In this document: one piece after another, positions 1 to 7,808 of the stretch
How the letters are laid out: every line of letters starts with the position of its first letter
Numbering within the stretch: position 1 is the stretch's first letter
Source of the DNA: Poteriospumella lacustris
Lineage: Eukaryota > Sar > Chrysophyceae > Chromulinales > Dinobryaceae
Assembly: GCA_008000375.1 (NCBI GenBank)
Contig: SMOI01000079.1
Coordinates: forward strand, 1-21,547
Direction: 5' to 3'
Length of the DNA stretch: 21,547 bases
The notes under the pieces: model-generated
The model's input: the letters and a program-made list of their open reading frames with translations, nothing else
Databases searched by the model: none
Told to the model about the DNA's origin: nothing
Position numbers and translations under genes: made by a program

Positions 1-483
1 ATTGATAATAGAATTCTCACGATGAAATGGCTCATTCTAAAAGTGCTCGACTAGAGCTTCGCAAAGGTGGCAGGCAGCGAACGAAACTAGCTTATGAACG
101 CAGTTTCTCCTTCCCCTTCCTGACACAATGATAGCAATCAAATCTCTATCGCACAACTTGGCTAAGGGTATTTATTTACAGCAGTATGTATAAAATCAGA
201 AGATTCGTCATCTTGCTTCCCTCGTCGTCATGGCCTTTAGGCCTTAGCCGTTACAAATTCCGATCCCACACTCTGCTGTTGCTCGGTGGGGCGGTTTGGC
301 GATGGTCGAAAGCTGATCGACTACTAATTTTATCGCGGTGACAGATGAATGAATTGAAGTGACTATGCGAAATTCCCATTAATTTTTTTAATGGTCTATC
401 TTGAACAATATATCTCTAACCTCTGCATGATTAAGAATCCGATTTTCAACAGCTAAATACTTGTAACAGAGCCTCTCGCTAGT
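1..483. other. Upstream intergenic region of the receiver-peroxiredoxin gene
   Basis: I see no gene here. All frames are broken by stops. The stretch becomes AT-rich towards the start codon at 484, as expected for a promoter plus 5' leader. A short GC palindrome of the form GGCCTTTAGGCC lies near 232-243 and could form a small hairpin, but nothing ties it to a function. No tRNA-like or repeat structure was recognised. Confidence 0.5.
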
Positions 484-2814
484 ATGGGAAACGGAATTGT
501 TCGCGAAGTGCAGGATATCGAAAGCTTCAAAAGGTTTTCGAGTGAATATGATCGTATGCGTATAGCTGGTCTTAGTGCTGAAGAAATACATGGAGTTCTC
601 CTCGCCCGAATACAAAACAGTAACTCCATCGTCTCGAACGATGTTGTGGATTTCAAGGCGCTCCCCCGACAGAAATCAACAGTCTCTTCAGGAAATGAAG
701 AGAAAAATAATGATAGAAATGATCCCCCAATGAAGGCAGATGATAAACGATCCAATCAAGGCTCTTCTGTTGTGGCATCATCGACTGGTGCAGAATCACA
801 AACGATGGAAATCAGCAAGCCCAAGAAGTCGAAAACGGTCGGATTGGCTTTGCTTATTGATGACTCGGCTGTGGCCGCTAAGGTCGCTTCCAAAGTCCTC
901 AGTAATGCCCAATTTGATGTTGTAACGGCAAATTCTGCGAAAATGGGATTCGACATTCTACTTGGGCGCAAGGACGAAATCAATGTCATCTTCTTGGACG
1001 TGGTGATGCCGAATGTCGACGGCGTGGAATGTTTGTCATGGATCAAAGACAATGCAGATGTATCCCACATCCCTGTCTATATGTTGTCAGGATTGGAAGA
1101 TCAAATGTTGGCAGAAGTGTGTGTAGAACGTGGTGCTGAAGGGATGCTGTTGAAGCCGTTGAATGTCGACACCGTTCGCACCATCATTCGATCTCATGGT
1201 ATCGGAAATGATCCCGACGAAGACGAAGAAAAAGCGGCACCTGAACCACCTCCACCGTTGAAAAGTGCACCAAGTTTTTCTCGTCCTGCACCGTTGGTCA
1301 TCGAGTCGATCCCAAGCCCAGTGAATGTTGTCCCCAAGGTGGCAGCTCCAACACCAGCACCGCCTGCATCGGTCACCAAAGGAAACGATTCCCCAACAAA
1401 CAAATCGAAAAAAGCAGTCTCTCCTGCTCGCCATGAACATCCCTATAACAGTATAGCCAACGCTGCTCCTCCAAATACGACCGTATCGGGTCTGATTCCT
1501 GCATTCAAATTGGTCGATTCAGAGTTCTCGGAATTCGTTTACCCTGCATCTTCCGCGAAAAAACTGACACTTCTGTTGTTTATTCCAACAGTCTATTGCC
1601 CCGCACTGTATGAAGAAGATGGGTTTTTGATGCGACTCTTTCACAACTATGACCTGCTCATGAACACCAAGCATGTGGGTGTGGCCTGTATTTCGGGTGA
1701 TTTGCCCTTCGCATTGGCCGCCGCGAAACATCGATTTCGTATTCCGTTCACCTTGTTATCTGATCCTTCCCTCTTTGTCACACAAAAACTGATGGGGGCG
1801 ATGAATGTGGGTCCAGCGTTGGCCTATCAAGAATTGCTACATCGACATCAGGATGACGATGACTCCGACGATGGGAACAGTCGTGCCAAAGGCCCGAAGG
1901 AATTGGACAATGAAACACTGAAACAGATATTGGTTACCGCAATGAATCCGCAGCAAATGTTCTATGGTCCACGTTTGGGTATGTTGTTGTTGAGTCGGAA
2001 ACGAGAAGTGCTACACATGTGGCAAGCACCGTTGCCACCGATAGCCAAGCACCAACTACAGCAGCACCCCAAAGATATTAATTTCCGGCAGTTTCCCAAT
2101 AACTTCAAGGAGTGGATCACGTTAGCCGCCAATGGCGGTGTTCGAGAAGGTTCTTATGACGACGAATCCGATGAAACACCGAAAGCCCGTGGTCCACCTG
2201 GTCGCTTGAGTCAACAGAATTCACGACGTAAGTCGATGACGTCGTCCATCTCACCCCAAAACAACTCAACGACACAACAAGGCCATACCGAGTCCAAAGA
2301 ACGTGATCGAGACTTCGACATATTCCGTCCAAGCAGGCAACCCCCACCACGAGAACCTGCCCCAGTCCTCAGTGAGCCATTACCATTGGCTGTTATCGAG
2401 CGTGCTCCACCAGAACCAGAAAAGCCAAAGGAGAAAACCGCGATCTTGGTGATTGATGATTCTTCCGTGTCTTCACGAGTAGTGTGTCGCAAGTTGGAAA
2501 GTTTGGGGTATTTGGTTCATGCGGCATACGATGGACAGAAAGGCTTCGATATGTTACGCAAACGAGCCGCAAATTATGCGATTATCTTGTGTGACGTCGT
2601 GATGCCCATTTGCGATGGCATTGGGTTCCTGAAATTGACGAAAAACGATGACGAAGTGAAGCATATTCCAGTGGTTATGCTATCGGGGTTGGAAGGGGAA
2701 GAACTCAATAAGAGTTGTTTGGAGTTGGGAGCGTATTCGCTGCTGAAGAAACCCTTTGACGAACAACGGTTTTCAGAAATTGTAGTGGAGCTGGGTATTC
2801 CTCCTCCCACTTGA
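484..2814 (+). CDS. Receiver domain - peroxiredoxin-like domain - receiver domain fusion protein
   Basis: This intronless gene encodes 776 residues. Residues about 121-235 form a response-regulator receiver domain with acidic pair D126/D127, phosphoacceptor D172 in FLDVVMP, S202 and K224 before proline. A second complete receiver spans about 652-770, with D658/D659, D704 in LCDVVMP, S734 and K756. Between Pro/Ser-rich linkers, residues about 335-540 resemble an AhpC/TSA peroxiredoxin. There is a likely catalytic C372 in PTVYC with Thr at -3, then a GVACISGD strand, a LLSDPS strand and a late strand near GPRLGMLLL. The proline of the usual PxxxTxxC motif is displaced. The N-terminus begins MGNG, so G2 could be myristoylated. 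The start has A at -3 and G at +4. By family, receivers accept phosphate from histidine kinases or phosphotransfer proteins, and peroxiredoxins reduce peroxides. Coupling redox sensing to phosphorelay is my inference. No kinase gene lies nearby. The gene converges on the U-box gene 241 bp away. Confidence 0.85.
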   Translation: MGNGIVREVQDIESFKRFSSEYDRMRIAGLSAEEIHGVLLARIQNSNSIVSNDVVDFKALPRQKSTVSSGNEEKNNDRNDPPMKADDKRSNQGSSVVASSTGAESQTMEISKPKKSKTVGLALLIDDSAVAAKVASKVLSNAQFDVVTANSAKMGFDILLGRKDEINVIFLDVVMPNVDGVECLSWIKDNADVSHIPVYMLSGLEDQMLAEVCVERGAEGMLLKPLNVDTVRTIIRSHGIGNDPDEDEEKAAPEPPPPLKSAPSFSRPAPLVIESIPSPVNVVPKVAAPTPAPPASVTKGNDSPTNKSKKAVSPARHEHPYNSIANAAPPNTTVSGLIPAFKLVDSEFSEFVYPASSAKKLTLLLFIPTVYCPALYEEDGFLMRLFHNYDLLMNTKHVGVACISGDLPFALAAAKHRFRIPFTLLSDPSLFVTQKLMGAMNVGPALAYQELLHRHQDDDDSDDGNSRAKGPKELDNETLKQILVTAMNPQQMFYGPRLGMLLLSRKREVLHMWQAPLPPIAKHQLQQHPKDINFRQFPNNFKEWITLAANGGVREGSYDDESDETPKARGPPGRLSQQNSRRKSMTSSISPQNNSTTQQGHTESKERDRDFDIFRPSRQPPPREPAPVLSEPLPLAVIERAPPEPEKPKEKTAILVIDDSSVSSRVVCRKLESLGYLVHAAYDGQKGFDMLRKRAANYAIILCDVVMPICDGIGFLKLTKNDDEVKHIPVVMLSGLEGEELNKSCLELGAYSLLKKPFDEQRFSEIVVELGIPPPT

Positions 2815-3055
2815 TGCGATGCGATGTGATGTGGGGTAGGGCTGTTTGTCGTTGTATATTCTTCGTCTGTAGAAGTCGTATTTCTTTGTAAGCACACAAT
2901 GGTGTTGAGTTTAGAGAGTGAGTCGTCAAGCAATGTTCTGTCTCAGATTCTTCCCTACTAGTACACCATAAGTGCTGGGGAAATTAGCATACAGTCATTG
3001 CACATGCAACTACAGCTACCAGACTACGACTCATCGGGACCATCGCCGTCGGCAC

Positions 3056-5539
3056 TTATCGGCATGGTCGTCGTTGTTGTTGTCGTTGTTTTTTATGCTG
3101 TTGATGTTGGAGTATACCATAGCATTCGTCGCAGAATACTTTTTGATGATTCCTGCAGTAGGAGCAATAGTAGTAAGTCGAACAAGTCTGGGAGCATCCG
3201 GTACAATTCCTACAGGCGGAGTAGTTGCGGCAGAACTGTGATACCTCGTGACCACAGGTATCGGTGATCGTCCTCCTTTGCTTAGCAGTTCCCGTCGAAA
3301 ACGCCAGCTTCGGTTTGTCAGCTTGTATCTTGAGTAGCTTGCCAGACACCATTGCACAGACCAATAGTCTCTTCAATAGCGGCATTCGCTGGTCTTCACA
3401 TGTCTCTTGCAATGACTTGCCCTCCAGCAACGATGCCGGACATGCGAGGACTGTAGGTAAGTGTGTTAGAACGGCTTGAAACCACATGTCAACGATGCGG
3501 TAGTGCATGCTCTGTGCAGCGGAACTCCAGGTGCCTCCAGGTCGCTGTTGATATCCGCGGTGCCCTTGGTGCAGAGTGGGTATCACAATCGTAGAATAAT
3601 CGGGCGTGATAAATCCCCCATCCGCTGAGGATGCAAACACCCTCAGTGACGTCTTCAACTCCTCTTTTACGCGGCCTTGCAATTGTTGTAGGTTCATTTG
3701 CAGCTGCGAGTTTACCGCCTGTTGCACTTCAGGAAACCTGGAGATGTTGAAGAACTGCTTCTCTGCTAAGTTAACACCTTTGGAGTACTTGTCTTGGTGC
3801 TGCAACTTGGCAATGATTTGCTGAAAAAATAGTGGAGAGGAGAGCTTGTCGCAGAGACGATCAACGATGGTCATGCAGAGCTTCAACGCGTCTGTACTTC
3901 GCGCGTTGTTGGAAAAAGGTGATCCGTCGCCCACACCAGTACCAATCATCACACTGTAGGCCTCAAAGGCTTCTTTTATGCCGTCGCCGGTCAAATCAAG
4001 TTTGTCTCCAAAGGTGGTCCCAAAGCTCGCCAAACTCTCGTTCAACTCATTTATCATCGCATCATCATCTACAATGCGAAATAGTCTACTGACATCACAA
4101 TCCGGCAAACTGCGAGGCACTTCCACAATCAGTCTAGACACCAACTGATCGTACTTCTTGTTTTGTCTTGGGATCGGTAGACCACACTTACTCACGTGCT
4201 GGGCGACAAATTGCTCCATTCCTGTCTTCAATAGTGCTACAATACTAGGAATCCACGCGTGACACAGGAAATCCTCAAACAAGCTCAGTACCCGGCCGCG
4301 TAGCGCAGCCATGCCCACCTTGCCGAGCTGGACCATGTCCCGATAAAGGGGTTGTTCAAGAAGCGACTTCTCTGATTTAGCCATCGCTGCCAAACGGTCG
4401 ACCTCTCGGTCCATGGCTGGGACTAAAGCCGGCTTGCGGCTGATACAACCGTACCAGCCATGTGTAGTGAGAAGCTCCGAGCCACACACTTTTCTCATCA
4501 AGGTGTCATCACTATCATCTTCCGACACAAAGCAGTCCAGCTTGGTGAAAACACCCACCGTCTGGCTCTCGATGCCATGCACACGCACTAACTCCGCTGC
4601 ACGGGAATGATTCACTTGCGCTCGTACATCAACAACCAGCAAAAAGATAGAGTGACTGCTTTCCTCGCGGATCACCCGCTCCGCCAATGCATACGTCTGC
4701 TCCGCGAAATTATTCGATCCAGCACCGTACGACGACCCCACCAAACCCGGAAGATCAAGTAAATCTAGGTTTGGCATTGACGGCGAAGAGAAGTTGATGA
4801 CAATCTCGTGGTTTGAAGCGATCCCTTGTCCCGGCTCCAACGTCAGCGCAGTCTTCATCAGCTCATCGACCGCCTTGCTGATGACATCCATCGCTACTGA
4901 TCCTGTGCGAAGCTCCTCTTTTGTTTGTAGGTTGCGAATAAGCACCTCTGCGATTTGCGTAGACTCCGTGCGACGAAGATGCACTCGGATTGGACAGATT
5001 GTGCATCGTTGTCTGTCTTTGGGGAACAATGGCAGCCCAATCAATCGCTCCAACAAAGTGCTTTTGCCGTGGCTCTCCATGCCTAATACCACCACTTGTG
5101 CCACTTTCAGGTCCAGGCTCTTGATGGCGGGAAGATTCATGACACGGTCAAGCTCAACGAAAACCTCCGACGACATCTGCTCAACAATAGCGGTTCCTGT
5201 GGGGGGCGAACCTCTTTGGGGACATCCCGCACTATTCGACCCTTGCTGTTGGGTAAGACGTCGTCTCTCCTCAAGATCTCTCAGGGTATTACTTAAGTGA
5301 AGATTGGGTAATAAATCACGGCCCATCGGTGCATTGGTCATCGGCGAGGTGATAGGCTTCCCATTCGTTTCACAAGTGCGAATCCATTTCTCAATTGTTT
5401 CCATCTCATAGGAAAAGCCATCTCCAGCTGTCACCGGGTTCTTCATTATCTCATAGGAGATCGGATCGGTCAGGCTGTGCAGTAGCTCATCGTCTGCAAG
5501 AATGAATTCGGCAATATAAAGGGCTGCAGCGGATGCCAT
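3056..5539 (-). CDS. U-box / dynamin-type GTPase fusion with Cys-rich C-terminus
   Basis: This intronless gene encodes 827 residues. The frame is open upstream to a TTG at 5602, but the ATG at 5539 has an excellent context (A at -3, G at +4), so I start there. Residues about 22-95 match a U-box (DPISYEIMKNPV, then GFSYEMETIEKWI), a zinc-free RING-like fold that recruits ubiquitin E2 enzymes. Residues about 145-450 form a dynamin-superfamily GTPase: P-loop GMESHGKS at 153-160, switch Thr in RCTICPIRV, G3 DLPG, and G4 TKLD. A helical stalk-like middle follows. The last ~75 residues hold clustered Cys and His (CRNC, CTGC, CSYC, FCDEC) that look zinc-binding, and the end is Gln/Arg-rich. A membrane- or assembly-linked ubiquitin ligase is an inference. 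The gene is divergent from the histidine phosphatase. Confidence 0.85.
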   Translation of the reverse strand: MASAAALYIAEFILADDELLHSLTDPISYEIMKNPVTAGDGFSYEMETIEKWIRTCETNGKPITSPMTNAPMGRDLLPNLHLSNTLRDLEERRRLTQQQGSNSAGCPQRGSPPTGTAIVEQMSSEVFVELDRVMNLPAIKSLDLKVAQVVVLGMESHGKSTLLERLIGLPLFPKDRQRCTICPIRVHLRRTESTQIAEVLIRNLQTKEELRTGSVAMDVISKAVDELMKTALTLEPGQGIASNHEIVINFSSPSMPNLDLLDLPGLVGSSYGAGSNNFAEQTYALAERVIREESSHSIFLLVVDVRAQVNHSRAAELVRVHGIESQTVGVFTKLDCFVSEDDSDDTLMRKVCGSELLTTHGWYGCISRKPALVPAMDREVDRLAAMAKSEKSLLEQPLYRDMVQLGKVGMAALRGRVLSLFEDFLCHAWIPSIVALLKTGMEQFVAQHVSKCGLPIPRQNKKYDQLVSRLIVEVPRSLPDCDVSRLFRIVDDDAMINELNESLASFGTTFGDKLDLTGDGIKEAFEAYSVMIGTGVGDGSPFSNNARSTDALKLCMTIVDRLCDKLSSPLFFQQIIAKLQHQDKYSKGVNLAEKQFFNISRFPEVQQAVNSQLQMNLQQLQGRVKEELKTSLRVFASSADGGFITPDYSTIVIPTLHQGHRGYQQRPGGTWSSAAQSMHYRIVDMWFQAVLTHLPTVLACPASLLEGKSLQETCEDQRMPLLKRLLVCAMVSGKLLKIQADKPKLAFSTGTAKQRRTITDTCGHEVSQFCRNYSACRNCTGCSQTCSTYYYCSYCRNHQKVFCDECYGILQHQQHKKQRQQQRRPCR

Positions 5540-5600
5540 GGTTGTTTGTGAACGCCTTGATAGTGCAAGTGGATCGAAAGTCTCCCATTCAAAAGTGATC

Positions 5601-5648
5601 AATGAAGCAATGAAGCAGTGGTCTATGGGTCCATGGGTCCATGGGCGG
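5601..5648. repeat. Two short tandem repeats (8-bp units)
   Basis: AATGAAGC is repeated twice at 5601-5616. Shortly after, ATGGGTCC occurs twice and is followed by the variant ATGGGCGG at 5625-5648. They lie in the likely 5' leader or core promoter of the U-box-dynamin gene. Slippage duplication is the simplest explanation. Confidence 0.7.
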
Positions 5649-5651
5649 GAT

Positions 5652-5770
5652 GTACAGTATATTCACTTATAATATGATATATTGATGATAGAAAGGATAC
5701 TATTTGTACATTTAGGTTGCAGTTTTGACAAAGTCGCATCATATCATCATATCACCGCTAAATACTGTAC
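5652..5770. repeat. Imperfect inverted repeat, AT-rich
   Basis: GTACAGTAT at 5652-5660 is the reverse complement of ATACTGTAC at 5762-5770. Inside, a TGATAT/ATGATG-rich left arm loosely mirrors a CATCATATC-rich right arm, so the 119-bp unit could fold into a long imperfect hairpin. I see no clear target-site duplication, so calling it a miniature transposon would go beyond the evidence. Confidence 0.5.
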
Positions 5771-6094
5771 TATATATGTTTTGATAATTCTGAGCGCCAT
5801 TTCATCTCCGTGAGCGTTTGTGGGTGCAGGCACCGTTAAGTGTGCAAAGTGTGTTTAAATAAGAACTTGTTACCACTCTGATTCACCGCAGTTTGCACAC
5901 ATGTCACAGCTGTCCGTGTCGCGACACAGCTTTCAATCCTAGGTCAAGTTTTGGGTGTGTGCGTTCGCTACTATCGCAAAGATTTATTTCCATCTCTCGA
6001 CGTGTGGAACCTTGCGGCTGACATTTTGAGTATCCATGCCAGAAGAACAATTATTCTTTAACTGGTTCCCGCACGCCCCCACCCCAAGCGAAAA

Positions 6095-6955
6095 ATGGTT
6101 TTGAAAAGTATTATCTTGATGCGCCACGCTGAGCGTGAAGATCGCGCACTTGAGGCAGAAGGAAAAGATTGGATCAGCACCGCTCCTCGTCCGCAAGACC
6201 CAAAATTGTCTCCAAAGGGTACGTCATCTCGTCTTTTTTCATAGCGACATTGTTTTCACGTTTTGGTTTGCACAGGAATCCGACAAGCGCAAGAGGTTGG
6301 CCGCCAGTTGCAAGGCCGTGGAGTCAAACGAATTTTATGCTCACCCATGACTCGATGTGTGATGACGGCTGACTTCATCGCTGAAATTCTTGGTCTTGGG
6401 CCCAATTCTATCTGCGTTGAATTTGGACTCGTGGAAGAAGCAAAATCTTTCCGAGGAAAAACGAGCGCTGAGCCGCTTCCCAAATGGACTCCTTTGATTT
6501 TGCCTGTTGAAGACCTTTGCGCTTTTTCCAGTCGTATCGACACTTCGTACGTTTCTCATATGCATGTGAATTTCGTGAAAGATGAGGAAATGCTCAACCA
6601 CGTTCGTGAGGAACACGAAACTATGAATACTCCTGCCCATCGTGATGAGGTCACCCGCGACCGGTGCCGCCAAGCAGTGTGGCGTATCGTCTTGAGTGAC
6701 CGATTTGAAGAAGGCGAAACCATCCTCTGCGTCGGCCATGGAGCTACCGTGGGAGGATTCCATAAAGCATTGGAAGCTGAACTGCCCGTTGAGGAGCGTG
6801 TTTCTGGTGACCGAACAGTGTCCTGCTATTCAGAATTTGCCCCAGTTGACGCCAGTAATCCTCAAGGACCTTGGAAATCAGTGACGGGAACTTGGGCAAC
6901 GGGGGATATCTTCCATGACTCCGCAGAAGACGTGGCTGATCAGGGAGAGAAGTAA
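6095..6955 (+). CDS. Histidine phosphatase superfamily protein (phosphoglycerate mutase-like)
   Basis: Two exons, 6095-6218 and 6276-6955, join in frame to 267 residues. The 57-bp intron (donor GTACGT, acceptor CAG) splits a Gly codon and restores the conserved LSPKG-IRQA stretch. Catalytic features are visible: R10-H11 in LMRHAERED (His would carry the phosphate), R68 in SPMTR, and H196 in GHG. This fits the branch-1 histidine phosphatase family. The RHAER start and SPMTR resemble the phosphatase domain of UBASH3/Sts-type proteins, but there are no UBA or SH3 domains. No signal peptide is seen, so a cytosolic enzyme is likely; the substrate is unknown. The start ATG has A at -3 and G at +4. 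Confidence 0.9.
6219..6275 (+). other. Spliceosomal intron (57 bp) of the histidine phosphatase gene
   Basis: The donor is GTACGT after AAG-G and the acceptor is TTTGCACAG. Removal joins the N-terminal RHAER exon to the main exon in frame (phase 1), and a pyrimidine-rich stretch precedes the acceptor. It is the shortest intron in the window. Confidence 0.93.
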
Positions 6956-7808
6956 AGCAACAACGAGAGTCTTATAGCAGAATGGAGATGCGTGGTGAGC
7001 AATCAGTCGGCACAGCAAAATTTTCGGTCTCGTGGACGTCGCACTTACCTGTTTGTTTCTTTTTGCGTATTTGACAGAATTTTCTCATATTTATTTGCAC
7101 TACCGCCCTCTCTTTGGTTTCTTACTCGCGTTGATTTTCGGTTGTTTTTCAAATTACTGTGCTATTGTGTATTGTATTGTCTTTTTCGGTTGTCGCTTTT
7201 AATTTAGGGTAGATAACCAAGCTTTTGGTGGCGACTAACGCCACCGGTGTTGTGTGGAGGTAACTTCTCACGTAAACACCAAAGATCGGTCTAATTGACA
7301 CGATCTCCATGTTTGTAAGATCAATAACCTAAATTAATAGCCCGATTACAATGTTTTCTTCTGAGGAGAAAGTGTATCAATCAATGTTGAAGGCAATCAA
7401 TACATCAATCGAAAAATTGTCGTGCCATTCGAACAGGAAGATGCTATGCATCTGACCATAAAACGAATGTGCACTCAGTTGGAGTTTTTGATAAAACATG
7501 ACGCCTCAAACGTTTGATACGCGAAAGTCTCAGGAAAAGACGTTGTACAGGTCAACATTGTTAAGGGATATTGATCTACAAACATGGAGGTCGCAAACTA
7601 TGCAACAGCAGATTGATCAATATGTGGAAATCTAAGTGGCTACAAGTAAAGCGTTGTTTACGTATCCAGCACCCTTCATCGTTCTCGAATGTCCAGTGCG
7701 CATGCTGTCCATTAAGATTGGGCGCCATTTCCCTGTAAATAATGCAACGGCGAAGAACAGGTGAAGTCTAACATTGTGAAAAAGGTAGTTACATTTAATA
7801 GTGACATT
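6956..7808. other. Convergent intergenic region, AT-rich, with weak short ORFs
   Basis: This 853-bp spacer lies between the 3' ends of the histidine phosphatase and THOC1 genes. The first ~250 bp are T-rich and look like 3' UTR. From 7351 to 7635 there are small coding-like stretches: 7351-7455 (34 codons plus stop), an overlapping open stretch in another frame ending at 7517, and 7498-7635 (45 codons plus stop). None has a recognisable motif. A candidate intron from about 7372 to 7434 (GTGTAT donor, AACAG acceptor) would join the first two in frame. I cannot decide between a tiny gene, a decayed gene and chance. Confidence 0.4.

Larger units (their letters stand above)
5540..6094. promoter_or_regulatory. 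Divergent promoter region between U-box-dynamin and histidine phosphatase genes
   Basis: This 555-bp spacer separates two divergent start codons and should hold both promoters. Near the U-box gene it contains two adjacent 8-bp tandem duplications (5601-5648). Next comes an AT-rich block bounded by the inverted repeat GTACAGTAT / ATACTGTAC (5652-5770). A perfect 12-bp palindrome, GTGTCGCGACAC, lies at 5916-5927. No coding frame of note is present. Promoter function is inferred from gene orientation only. Confidence 0.5.

Noticed and set aside
5540-5602. 21-residue N-terminal extension of the U-box-dynamin frame
   Set aside because: It would need a TTG start, while the ATG at 5539 has a near-ideal context directly before the U-box.
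6992-7207. 71-codon hydrophobic ORF after the histidine phosphatase
   Set aside because: It begins with a non-ATG codon and its Phe/Leu richness follows from a T-rich 3' untranslated region; no motif is present.
7200-7350. Possible structured RNA around GGTGGCGACTAACGCCACC
   Set aside because: The GGTGGCG/CGCCACC hairpin is real but isolated; no known RNA family motif surrounds it, so it is more likely a 3' UTR or termination hairpin than an RNA gene.
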